In this document: positions 1 to 6,307 of the stretch, piece after piece | Position numbering within the stretch: the first letter of the stretch is position 1 | Layout: each line of letters begins with the position of its first letter | NCBI GenBank assembly: GCA_944388825.1 | Contig: CALXKG010000167.1 | Span: forward strand, 1-18,304 | Direction of reading: 5' to 3' | From: an uncultured Clostridia bacterium | GTDB taxonomy: Bacteria; Bacillota; Clostridia; Oscillospirales; Ruminococcaceae | DNA: 18,304 bases | Translations under genes and position numbers: made by a program | The notes under the pieces: generated by a model | What the model was told of the DNA's origin: nothing | Seen by the model: the letters and a program-made list of their open reading frames with translations, nothing else | Database searches by the model: none

Positions 1-1202
1 ACAACGCGATCGTCTGGCAGTGCCGCCGGACCGCGCCCCTCTGCGAACAGCTGGAAAAGGAAGGGCTTGGGGAATCGATCCGGCAGGCGACCGGGCTTTT
101 GATCGACGCCTACTTCTCGGCGACCAAGCTGGCCTGGATATTAGACCAGATCCCGGATGGACGGAAGCGGGCGGAAAACGGGGAACTGCTCTTCGGCACC
201 GTCGACAGTTGGCTGATGTGGAAATTGTCGGGCGGAGAGATTTTCGCCACCGATTATACCAACGCCTCCCGGACGATGATGTTCAATATCCATACCCTCC
301 AGTGGGATGAAGCAATCCTGGCCCGGTTGGGCATCCCGAAATGTATGCTGCCGGAGGTGAAGACCTCCGCGTCAGTCTTTGGCTGCGCCCATGTAGACGG
401 GGTGGAGATCCCGAGCGCCGGGGTGGCCGGGGATCAGCAGGCGGCGCTGTTCGGGCAATGCTGCTGGGAAGCGGGGCAGGCCAAAAATACCTACGGCACC
501 GGCTGCTTCCTGCTGTACAACACCGGCGCGGAGCCGGTTGAAAGCAAAAACGGGCTGGTCACGACCATCGCCGCGTCGGCGGACGGGTCACTGCGGTACG
601 CGCTGGAGGGGAGTGTCTTTACCGGCGGCGCGGTCGTCCAGTGGCTGCGGGATGAGATGCGGTTTATCGGCGAGTCGGCCGACTCGGAATACTATGCCCG
701 CAAGGTTCCGGATACCGGCGGGGTCTACATGGTCCCGGCCTTTACCGGGCTTGGCGCACCCCAGTGGGATATGTACGCGCGGGGGCTGCTCATCGGCATC
801 ACCAGAGGTACCCGCCGGGAACATATCATCCGGGCGGCGCTGGAATCGATTGCCTACCAGTCGGCCGATCTCCTGGAAGCGGTCGCGGCCGACGCCGGGA
901 AGCCGATCGCCGAGCTGTCGGTCGACGGCGGCGCTTCGGCCAACGGGTTTTTGATGCAGTTCCAGTCGGATATCCTGGGGATCCCGGTCTGCCGCCCCGA
1001 GGTCTATGAATCGACCGCCCAGGGGGCCGCCTACCTCGCCGGGCTGACGTCGGGGTTCTGGAAACCGGACCAGCTGCTTTCCGCCCGGAAGATCGCCGTC
1101 CGGTACACCCCGCAGATGGATGGGACGGAACGGGAAAAACGCCGCCGGGACTGGAAACGGGCGGTAGAGCGGTCGCTTGAGTGGGCGAAGGACGAGATTT
1201 GA
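1..1202 (+). CDS. glpK: Glycerol kinase, 5'-truncated by the window edge
   Basis: Glycerol kinase phosphorylates cytoplasmic glycerol with ATP to sn-glycerol 3-phosphate, the entry step of glycerol catabolism. The frame is open from base 3 (first codons read NAIVWQCRRTAPLCEQL, a hallmark segment of GlpK) to a TGA at 1200-1202, giving 399 visible residues. The family is about 500 residues, so roughly the first 100, with the N-terminal phosphate-binding strand, lie outside the window. FGGY-kinase landmarks are present: the TYGTGCFLLYNTG phosphate loop, VYMVPAFTGLGAPQW, and the C-terminal DGGASANGFLMQFQSDILG and STAQGAAYLAGL segments. The frame is intact. galE follows on the same strand after 171 bases but has its own promoter. 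The family call is secure; other FGGY kinases are unlikely given these motifs. Confidence 0.95.
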   Translation, partial: NAIVWQCRRTAPLCEQLEKEGLGESIRQATGLLIDAYFSATKLAWILDQIPDGRKRAENGELLFGTVDSWLMWKLSGGEIFATDYTNASRTMMFNIHTLQWDEAILARLGIPKCMLPEVKTSASVFGCAHVDGVEIPSAGVAGDQQAALFGQCCWEAGQAKNTYGTGCFLLYNTGAEPVESKNGLVTTIAASADGSLRYALEGSVFTGGAVVQWLRDEMRFIGESADSEYYARKVPDTGGVYMVPAFTGLGAPQWDMYARGLLIGITRGTRREHIIRAALESIAYQSADLLEAVAADAGKPIAELSVDGGASANGFLMQFQSDILGIPVCRPEVYESTAQGAAYLAGLTSGFWKPDQLLSARKIAVRYTPQMDGTEREKRRRDWKRAVERSLEWAKDEI

Positions 1203-1213
1203 CAATGGCAATT

Positions 1214-1230
1214 GCCTCCGGTATGAGGCT
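1214..1230 (+). terminator. Possible weak hairpin after glpK
   Basis: A 5-bp stem (GCCTC at 1214-1218, GAGGC at 1225-1229) with a 6-nt loop lies 12 bases after the glpK stop and is followed by only TTTAC. It is short with a poor U tract, so it may not terminate at all. Confidence 0.25.
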
Positions 1231-1286
1231 TTACAAAGGAGATTGATGACCGGAGTATGTCCAAACTGTCAAATTCGTCCGCCGCG

Positions 1287-1315
1287 TTGACAGGAAAGGG
1301 AAAATGTGCTATCCT
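1287..1315 (+). promoter_or_regulatory. Vegetative promoter of galE
   Basis: A perfect -35 TTGACA (1287-1292) is separated by 17 bases from TATCCT (1310-1315). TGC immediately precedes the -10, making an extended TGn -10. Transcription should start near 1322, about 50 bases before the galE ATG. The promoter lies inside the longer open frame upstream of galE, which argues that galE starts at 1374. Confidence 0.8.
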
Positions 1316-1373
1316 GAAACCAGTCAAACTGTTTTGTACAGCCGGTTCCCGGCTGATGAAAGGAAGGTCTGCC

Positions 1374-2384
1374 ATGTCTGTACTGGTTACCGGGGGCGCC
1401 GGGTATATCGGCTCCCATACCGTCGTCGAGCTGTTGAACGCCGGCGAGAAGGTCATTAACCTCGACAACTTCTCCAATTCCAAACCGGAAGTGCTGGATA
1501 AGATCCGCCAGATCACCGGGAGGGATTTTGTATTTTACGAGGTCGACCTGCTCGACCAGGCCGGGGTCAAACGGGTCTTCGACGAAAACCCGGATATCGA
1601 TGTCGTCATCCATTTCGCCGGGTTAAAGGCAGTCGGGGAGAGCGTCGCTAAGCCGCTGGAATACTACCAGAACAACATCACCGGCACCCTTATCCTCTGC
1701 AACGAAATGCGGGCGCACGGGGTCAAGAAGATCGTCTTCTCCTCGTCGGCTACCGTCTACGGCTCGCCGGAGACGCTGCCGATCAAAGAGGATTTCCCCC
1801 TCTCGACCACCAACCCCTACGGCACCACCAAACTGGTCATCGAATGGATTTTAAAGGACCTCTGCAAGTCCGACCCCGAGTGGACGGCGGCGCTGCTGCG
1901 CTACTTCAACCCGATCGGCGCCCATCCCTCCGGCCTGATCGGCGAGGAGCCGGACGGTATCCCGAATAACCTGCTGCCCTATGTGGCGCGGGTCGCCTGC
2001 GGGGAACTCCCTTGCCTGTCGGTCTTTGGGGACGACTACGACACCCCCGACGGCACCGGCGTCCGGGACTATATCCATGTCGTCGACCTGGCGAAGGGGC
2101 ATCTGTCCGCCCTCGAATGGGCCAGAAGCCATAAAGGCGCCGACGCTTTCAACCTCGGAACCGGCAACGGCTACTCGGTCCTGGAGATCGTCCACGCCTT
2201 TGAAAAGTACAGCGGCCGGAAGGTCAACTACAAGATCACCCCCCGCCGCCCGGGCGATATCGCCGCCTGCTACGCCGACCCCGCGAAGGCGAAAGCCGAA
2301 CTGGGCTGGGAGGCAAAGCTCGGGATCGAGGAGATGTGCCGGGATTCCTGGAACTATATCGTTAAGAGCAAAGGGCTGGAATAA
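1374..2384 (+). CDS. galE: UDP-glucose 4-epimerase
   Basis: GalE interconverts UDP-glucose and UDP-galactose with tightly bound NAD, serving the Leloir pathway and supply of UDP-galactose for cell-surface glycans. The 336-residue protein has the usual length. The Rossmann motif GGAGYIGS spans residues 7-14. The short-chain dehydrogenase triad is present: Ser in FSSSATVYG (122-130), Tyr149 and Lys153 in NPYGTTK. Conserved segments RYFNPIGAHPSG, GTGVRDYIHVVDLA and RRPGDIAACYAD follow. The ATG at 1374 is chosen over an in-frame ATG at 1257 because a promoter lies between them, AAAGGAAGG sits just upstream, and the protein then begins at the dinucleotide-binding strand (MSVLVTGG). galE seems to be a single transcription unit ended by the hairpin at 2395-2431. 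Confidence 0.97.
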   Translation: MSVLVTGGAGYIGSHTVVELLNAGEKVINLDNFSNSKPEVLDKIRQITGRDFVFYEVDLLDQAGVKRVFDENPDIDVVIHFAGLKAVGESVAKPLEYYQNNITGTLILCNEMRAHGVKKIVFSSSATVYGSPETLPIKEDFPLSTTNPYGTTKLVIEWILKDLCKSDPEWTAALLRYFNPIGAHPSGLIGEEPDGIPNNLLPYVARVACGELPCLSVFGDDYDTPDGTGVRDYIHVVDLAKGHLSALEWARSHKGADAFNLGTGNGYSVLEIVHAFEKYSGRKVNYKITPRRPGDIAACYADPAKAKAELGWEAKLGIEEMCRDSWNYIVKSKGLE

Positions 2385-2394
2385 CCGGCCATAG

Positions 2395-2431
2395 AAAACG
2401 CCCGCAGGTTTCTTTAACCTGCGGGCGTTTT
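2395..2431. terminator. Bidirectional intrinsic terminator between galE and birA
   Basis: A perfect 16-bp stem (2395-2410 with 2416-2431) closes on a 5-nt TCTTT loop. The outer arms are AAAA and TTTT, so a U tract follows the GC-rich stem on both strands. It lies between two convergent genes, 10 bases after the galE stop and 5 bases beyond the birA stop, and can serve both. Confidence 0.93.
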
Positions 2432-2436
2432 CCCGT

Positions 2437-3420
2437 TTAGCGCTGAAGTTTTAAGCTGATCTCGCCGCTGTTTAGATGGGCGCGGCTTCCGTCCGCCCGG
2501 CGGACGATCAGGTTGCCGTCCCCGTCGATGTCCTCGGCGACGGCAAAATAGCTTTCCCGCACCGACCGCACCTCGACCGTCTCCCCAAGGAAGAAGAGCC
2601 CCGACCGGTAGGCCTGGAGGAAGGCTGGCTTATTCTGCGGGAAGTTCTGCTCGATATAATACCGCTCGAAGGTTTCGGCCAGCCGGGCGGTATAATCCGC
2701 CGGATGGACGCGGACGCCGGTCTCGCTGCGGACAGAGCCGGCAATATCCCGGATTTCCGGCGCGAAGTCCTCCCGCCGCTCGGAAAGGTTGATGCCAATC
2801 CCGACGACGATGCTTTGGATCCTGCCGGTTTCTCCCTCGACCGACGCTTCGGTCAGGATACCGCAGAGCTTGCGGCGGTTGAGGTAGATGTCGTTGGTCC
2901 ACTTGATCTGCGGCCGGACGCCGGTCAGGGATTCGACCGTGTCGCAGACGGCTACCGCCGTCATCAGCGTGATCGTGCCGATCTCGGCGGCGGCAGCCGC
3001 CTCCGGTTTCAGGACGATCGAAAGATAGACCCCGCCCGCCGGGGAATAAAAGGTGCGGGAAAGCCGCCCGACGCCGGCGGTCTGGCGGCCGGTGACAACC
3101 ATCGCTCCGTCGGGAAGGGAAGGGGTGTTCTTGGCGTAGCGGTTGGTGGAATCGACCTCCGGCAGGTAGACGGCCGGCCGGCCGATCCGACGGGTAACCA
3201 GACGTTTTTCGATCTCATAGCCGGACAGGACCTCGCCCGGCAACAGCCTGTATCCTTTCCCGGCTTCGGATAGGATGGTATAGCCGTCCTTTTGAAGGGA
3301 GGCTACCTGTTTCCAGACCGCCGCCCGGGTGACGGAGAGCTTCGCCGCCAGCTCCTCTCCGGAAACCCACTGTTCCATCCGCCCGTCCAGCATCCGCAGG
3401 ACCGCCTCTTTTGTCGTCAA
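2437..3420 (-). CDS. birA: Biotin--protein ligase with N-terminal repressor HTH (BirA)
   Basis: BirA makes biotinyl-5'-AMP and transfers biotin to the lysine of biotin-dependent carboxylase carrier domains; proteins with the N-terminal DNA-binding domain also repress biotin genes. The 327 residues show a winged helix (about 1-62, with SGEELAAKLSVTRAAVWKQVASLQKDG), the catalytic domain (about 80-265, DSTNRYAK, TAGVGRLSRTFYSPAGGVYLS, KWTNDIYL at 173-180, KLCGILTEA) and a C-terminal SH3-like domain ending SGEISLKLQR. The biotinyl-AMP loop reads G116-V-G-R-L-S-R, where the classical loop is GRGRxGR, so the first Arg is Val here. The start is a TTG preceded by GGAAAGGAAG, about 8 bases away, which places the HTH at the usual distance from the N-terminus. 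It lies 38 bases downstream of the SRPBCC gene and may be cotranscribed. No biotin biosynthesis genes are nearby. Confidence 0.93.
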   Translation of the reverse strand: MTTKEAVLRMLDGRMEQWVSGEELAAKLSVTRAAVWKQVASLQKDGYTILSEAGKGYRLLPGEVLSGYEIEKRLVTRRIGRPAVYLPEVDSTNRYAKNTPSLPDGAMVVTGRQTAGVGRLSRTFYSPAGGVYLSIVLKPEAAAAAEIGTITLMTAVAVCDTVESLTGVRPQIKWTNDIYLNRRKLCGILTEASVEGETGRIQSIVVGIGINLSERREDFAPEIRDIAGSVRSETGVRVHPADYTARLAETFERYYIEQNFPQNKPAFLQAYRSGLFFLGETVEVRSVRESYFAVAEDIDGDGNLIVRRADGSRAHLNSGEISLKLQR

Positions 3421-3458
3421 CCCGACCGCTTCCTTTCCGTTTACAGTACCCTTTTATC

Positions 3459-3869
3459 TTACCGCCTGCCGGGCGTTTTGTCAAGGTGGGCTTTCAGGTC
3501 GGCGATAAACTGCGCCTGCTGCTTCTGAAGATACCGTTTGACAAAAGGGCGCAGATAAAATTTCTTAGCCGTAACCTGTTCGGTAAAATCGACTGCGGTT
3601 TCATCCCCTTCGGGTGCGAACCGGCCGGTCCAGTGCCCATACATATTGCTGTTTTCCATATCAAATTCCAGGCAATAGGGCGGATCCATCTTCGTGACGG
3701 TAAAGTAGGTAGGATACCCGCCTTTCGTGTATTCGACAAACCGGTTTTCGTCCAAAACTTCCGTTTTGCTGAGGTCGCCGCGCCAGAAATACCCTTCTAC
3801 CGCCGTAACCATTTCCCATACCCGGTGAATCTCGCAGGGAAGTACGGCTTTGATGTTGGATGTAACCAT
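3459..3869 (-). CDS. SRPBCC-fold (START/polyketide cyclase-like) small protein
   Basis: A 136-residue cytoplasmic protein with the pattern of SRPBCC helix-grip proteins: an N-terminal strand and helix (SNIKAVLPCEIHRVWEMVTAVEGYF), a run of beta strands, GHWTGRFAPEGDETAVDFTEQV in the middle, and a long amphipathic C-terminal helix rich in Lys and Gln. These proteins bind hydrophobic ligands or act as small hydrolases; no specific substrate can be read here. The ATG at 3869 is preferred to the TTG at 3881 because GGAGG (3875-3879) lies 5 bases before the ATG and would fall inside the longer version. Valine codons (GTT, GTA frequent) differ somewhat from the GTC-rich neighbours. It has no visible promoter of its own and sits just beyond a terminator, so expression may depend on read-through. 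Confidence 0.75.
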   Translation of the reverse strand: MVTSNIKAVLPCEIHRVWEMVTAVEGYFWRGDLSKTEVLDENRFVEYTKGGYPTYFTVTKMDPPYCLEFDMENSNMYGHWTGRFAPEGDETAVDFTEQVTAKKFYLRPFVKRYLQKQQAQFIADLKAHLDKTPGRR

Positions 3870-3890
3870 TTTCTCCTCCAATGTATAGGA

Positions 3891-3921
3891 AAAGCCGGCC
3901 GCCGCTTGCGCGGCGACCGGC
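3891..3921 (-). terminator. Intrinsic terminator of the sugar isomerase gene
   Basis: Read on the minus strand, a 12-bp GC-rich stem with one A/C mismatch (3910-3921 with 3894-3905) and a 4-nt loop is followed by TTTT. It lies 30 bases after the stop at 3951. A second small hairpin (AACCGCTT 3932-3939 with AAGCGGTT 3945-3952) overlaps that stop codon. Confidence 0.85.
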
Positions 3922-3950
3922 CAATCGCGGGAACCGCTTGGCTTAAGCGG

Positions 3951-4925
3951 TTAGTTCCACCACATCTCGGTCATCTTCGGCTGGTAGACCAGGACTTCCT
4001 TCAGGAAAGAGATCGCCTTGTCGAGGCCCTCGAGAGGGGTTAAGAGGCTGTCTTCATGCTCGATCGACAGCGCGCCTTCATAGCCCACCATCCGCAGGGC
4101 GGAAACGATGTCTTTCCAGTAGGCGTAGTCGTTGCCGTAGCCGACGCTGCGGAAGATCCAGCTGCGGTTAATCTCATCCGAGAAGTTCTTGGTGTCCAGA
4201 ACGCCGTTGACAGCGGTGTTGTACTTGTCGATCTTGGTGTCCTTCGCATGGAAGTGGAAGATCGCGTGTTCCTTGCCCAGGGCGCGGATCGCGGCGACGG
4301 GGTCGACGCCCTGCCAGATCAGGTGGCTGGGATCGAAGTTGGCGCCGATCTCGGGGCCGACGGCGGCGCGGAGCTTAAGCAGGGTTTCCACGTTGTAAAC
4401 GCAGAAGCCGGGGTGCATCTCAAACGCGAACTTGTTGACGCCATAGGCTTTGGCAAATTCGACCTTCTTCTTCCAGAAGGGGATCAGCTTTTCTTCCCAC
4501 TGCCATTTCAGGATCTCGGGGAAGTCGTTCGGCCAGGCACAGGTGACCCAGTTCGGGTACTTGGACTCTTCACAGTCACCGGGGCAGCCGGAGAAGCAGT
4601 TGATGGTGTCGACGCCCAGTTCTTTGGCCAGGCGGATCGCGTTGTCCAGGTCATGCTCAAACTGCGCGGCGACCTCCTTGTTGGGATGGAGGTAGTTGCC
4701 GTGGGCGGAGAGGGCGCTGATCTCCAGGCCGGAAGCCGCGAGGGTGTCTTTGAATTCCTGTAACGCCTTGGGGTCGTTCAGGAGGACGTCGGGGTCGCAG
4801 ATCGCTTTCCCCGGGAAGCCGCCGCAGCCGATTTCGATCGTCTGGACGCCTTTGGAGACGAGGAAGTCACAGACCCATTTCAGGTCTTTGTCCCCGAACA
4901 GGACTGCCATAACGCCAAGTTTCAT
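3951..4925 (-). CDS. Sugar phosphate isomerase/epimerase (xylose isomerase-like TIM barrel)
   Basis: A 324-residue single-domain TIM barrel of the AP endonuclease 2/xylose-isomerase-like superfamily, whose members isomerise or epimerise sugars, inosose or keto-sugars using a divalent metal. The start MKLGVMAVLFGDKDLKWVCDF and the barrel strands TIEIGCGGF, EISALSAHGNYLHP, TINCFSGCP, KFAFEMHPGF, GANFDPSHL, FHFHAKDT and ALSIEHED are clear. Likely metal ligands are Glu169, Asp198, His226 and Glu289. The ATG at 4925 is preceded by AAAGGAT. It lies downstream of, and on the same strand as, the LacI-type regulator, which suggests a role in a regulated sugar or polyol pathway, but no kinase, dehydrogenase or transporter lies next to it. 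The family is secure; the substrate is unknown. Confidence 0.88.
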   Translation of the reverse strand: MKLGVMAVLFGDKDLKWVCDFLVSKGVQTIEIGCGGFPGKAICDPDVLLNDPKALQEFKDTLAASGLEISALSAHGNYLHPNKEVAAQFEHDLDNAIRLAKELGVDTINCFSGCPGDCEESKYPNWVTCAWPNDFPEILKWQWEEKLIPFWKKKVEFAKAYGVNKFAFEMHPGFCVYNVETLLKLRAAVGPEIGANFDPSHLIWQGVDPVAAIRALGKEHAIFHFHAKDTKIDKYNTAVNGVLDTKNFSDEINRSWIFRSVGYGNDYAYWKDIVSALRMVGYEGALSIEHEDSLLTPLEGLDKAISFLKEVLVYQPKMTEMWWN

Positions 4926-4960
4926 AGTGATACATCCTTTCTTTTTTCATGATTTACTCT

Positions 4961-4988
4961 ATTTTACTCCCGAAGGAGCAGGAGCCAA
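4961..4988 (-). promoter_or_regulatory. Candidate promoter of the sugar isomerase gene
   Basis: On the minus strand TTGGCT (4983-4988) and TAAAAT (4961-4966) are 16 bases apart, about 36 bases before the ATG. The match is moderate and no LacI-type palindrome like the one at 6053-6066 is seen here. Read-through from the regulator gene is an alternative. Confidence 0.4.
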
Positions 4989-5016
4989 TTTGCCAACCCC
5001 AAATGGGTTTATGCCG

Positions 5017-6027
5017 CTAAACGATCTCTTTATCGAGCAGCCGCACCGATTCCCGGATAATCAGCCGGTGGGGAAGACGGATCTCGACCGGCGGGGAAGC
5101 GGGGTCGTGGATCTTCCGGAGCAGCAGCTGCATTGCCTGCAGGCCGATCTCTTTCTGCGGCTGGGCGACCGTCGTCAAAGCGGGATTAAAATACTCCGCG
5201 ATCGGGTTATTGTCAAAACCCATGACCGAAATGTCTTTTCCCGGCTGGATCCCCTTTTCAAAGCAGGCGTGCATCAGGCCGATCGCCGCCGCGTCCGAAG
5301 CGGCAAAGACCGCATCGGGAAGAGAGGACTGAAACAGGCGTTCCGCCGCACGGCGTCCGGCCTTATAGGTCAGCCCTTCGTCCAGAAAAAGGACATTTTC
5401 AGCCGGCAGGCCCGCATCCGCAACCGCATCTTTCACACCGGCCCCCCGCTCAAAAGAAGAGCCGTAAAGCCGTCCGGCCGAAATATACGCGATCCGCTTG
5501 CAGCCGTTGCGAAGCAGGAAGCCGGCCGCGTCGTAGCCCGCCCGGCGGTTGTCGATCGTAACCGAAGATACGCCCGAAAGCCCCGGGATCGTCTCGCTTG
5601 CGACGACGACCGGGCACTCCTCCGACAGCCGGCCGATCTGTTCGCCTGTCAGGGAAGAGAAGAGGAAAATAATGCCGTCCAGCAGCCGACGCCGGACCAT
5701 TTCAATATACTCGGTCTCAGCCTCCGTGTCATTTTCGGTGGTGACCAGCATCACATGGTAACCGTTCTGCATCGCAACCGTCTGGATCCCCCGGACGACC
5801 CGGGAATAGAACTGGTTGGAAATGGTTGGAAGAACGACCAAGATCTTCATCGTCTCCAGCCGGCGCAGCGTCCGCCCAAGAAAGTTTGGATGGTAGTTTA
5901 ACTTTTCAATCGCTTTTTGCACCGCGTCGACCGTCTCGTTGCGGACACGGTCGGTCCCATTCAGGACCCGGGAAACAGTGGCGACCGAAACGCCGGCCTC
6001 TTTGGCTACGTCTTTGATTGTCACCAC
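5017..6027 (-). CDS. LacI-family transcriptional regulator
   Basis: A 336-residue DNA-binding repressor. The N-terminal LacI helix-turn-helix is at residues 4-24 (IKDVAKEAGVSVATVSRVLNG), followed by the hinge helix and a periplasmic-binding-like effector domain (MKILVVLPTISNQFYSRVVRGIQ, DGIIFLFSS, SVTIDNRRAGYDAA, DAVFAASDAAAIG, SVMGFDNNPIAEYFNPALTTV). I start it at the GTG at 6027 (an adjacent GTG at 6024 is equally possible) because AAGGGG lies about 8 bases upstream and the HTH then begins at the N-terminus; the longer frame to 6123 would include the promoter. The divergent ligA is unlikely to be a target; the sugar isomerase gene 91 bases downstream on the same strand is the most natural one. 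The effector is probably a sugar or sugar phosphate but cannot be named. Confidence 0.93.
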   Translation of the reverse strand: MVTIKDVAKEAGVSVATVSRVLNGTDRVRNETVDAVQKAIEKLNYHPNFLGRTLRRLETMKILVVLPTISNQFYSRVVRGIQTVAMQNGYHVMLVTTENDTEAETEYIEMVRRRLLDGIIFLFSSLTGEQIGRLSEECPVVVASETIPGLSGVSSVTIDNRRAGYDAAGFLLRNGCKRIAYISAGRLYGSSFERGAGVKDAVADAGLPAENVLFLDEGLTYKAGRRAAERLFQSSLPDAVFAASDAAAIGLMHACFEKGIQPGKDISVMGFDNNPIAEYFNPALTTVAQPQKEIGLQAMQLLLRKIHDPASPPVEIRLPHRLIIRESVRLLDKEIV

Positions 6028-6052
6028 TGTGAGCACCCCTTTCCAAATGTGA

Positions 6053-6066
6053 TGTAATCGGTTACA
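6053..6066. promoter_or_regulatory. LacI-type operator in the regulator's own promoter
   Basis: The 14-bp sequence TGTAATCGGTTACA is a palindrome apart from one base pair (perfect form TGTAACCGGTTACA) with the central CG typical of LacI/GalR-family operators. It begins 7 bases beyond the -10 of the regulator promoter, at the expected transcription start, where binding would block the polymerase. Autoregulation is inferred. Confidence 0.75.
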
Positions 6067-6073
6067 CAATCTA

Positions 6074-6102
6074 ATAATATCCAATATCCACAAAAAAGTC
6101 AA
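6074..6102 (-). promoter_or_regulatory. Vegetative promoter of the LacI-family regulator
   Basis: On the minus strand TTGACT (6097-6102) and TATTAT (6074-6079) are exactly 17 bases apart. Transcription should begin near 6067, about 40 bases before the GTG start and at the edge of the operator. Confidence 0.85.
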
Positions 6103-6257
6103 GGCTTTCCCGCTAAAAAACATTCCAAAAAATAACGATATTTTCTGGATATTTTGCTATTGACGGCAATCGTATCCGGTGCAGAAGAAAAAACGGCTGG
6201 GAAAGAGAGAGTTTGCGCAGGTTTTTTTCAAAAGCACTGGTGAAAGGAGGAAAGATG

Positions 6258-6266
6258 TGGTATAAT
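6258..6266 (+). promoter_or_regulatory. Extended -10 promoter of the ligA operon
   Basis: A perfect TATAAT (6261-6266) is preceded by TGG, giving the TGn extended -10. The hexamer 17 bases upstream (TGGTGA, 6238-6243) is a poor -35, as is common with extended -10 promoters. It lies about 40 bases before the ligA ATG and diverges from the regulator promoter 170 bases away. Confidence 0.75.
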
Positions 6267-6307
6267 AACAATGTATTGCCCGAAACCGATGAACAGGAGG
6301 CTACGCC

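Noticed and set aside
1257..1373. N-terminal extension of galE by 39 residues
   Set aside because: It contains a near-perfect promoter, and the Rossmann fold begins at the internal ATG at 1374, which has a good ribosome binding site.
4995..5009. Inverted repeat AACCC/GGGTT after the LacI gene as a terminator
   Set aside because: The stem is only 5 bp and no U tract follows on the minus strand.
4696..5901. An open frame of 401 codons on the plus strand opposite the LacI regulator and isomerase genes
   Set aside because: It is an antisense shadow crossing two genes and the space between them, with no ribosome binding site or recognisable domain.
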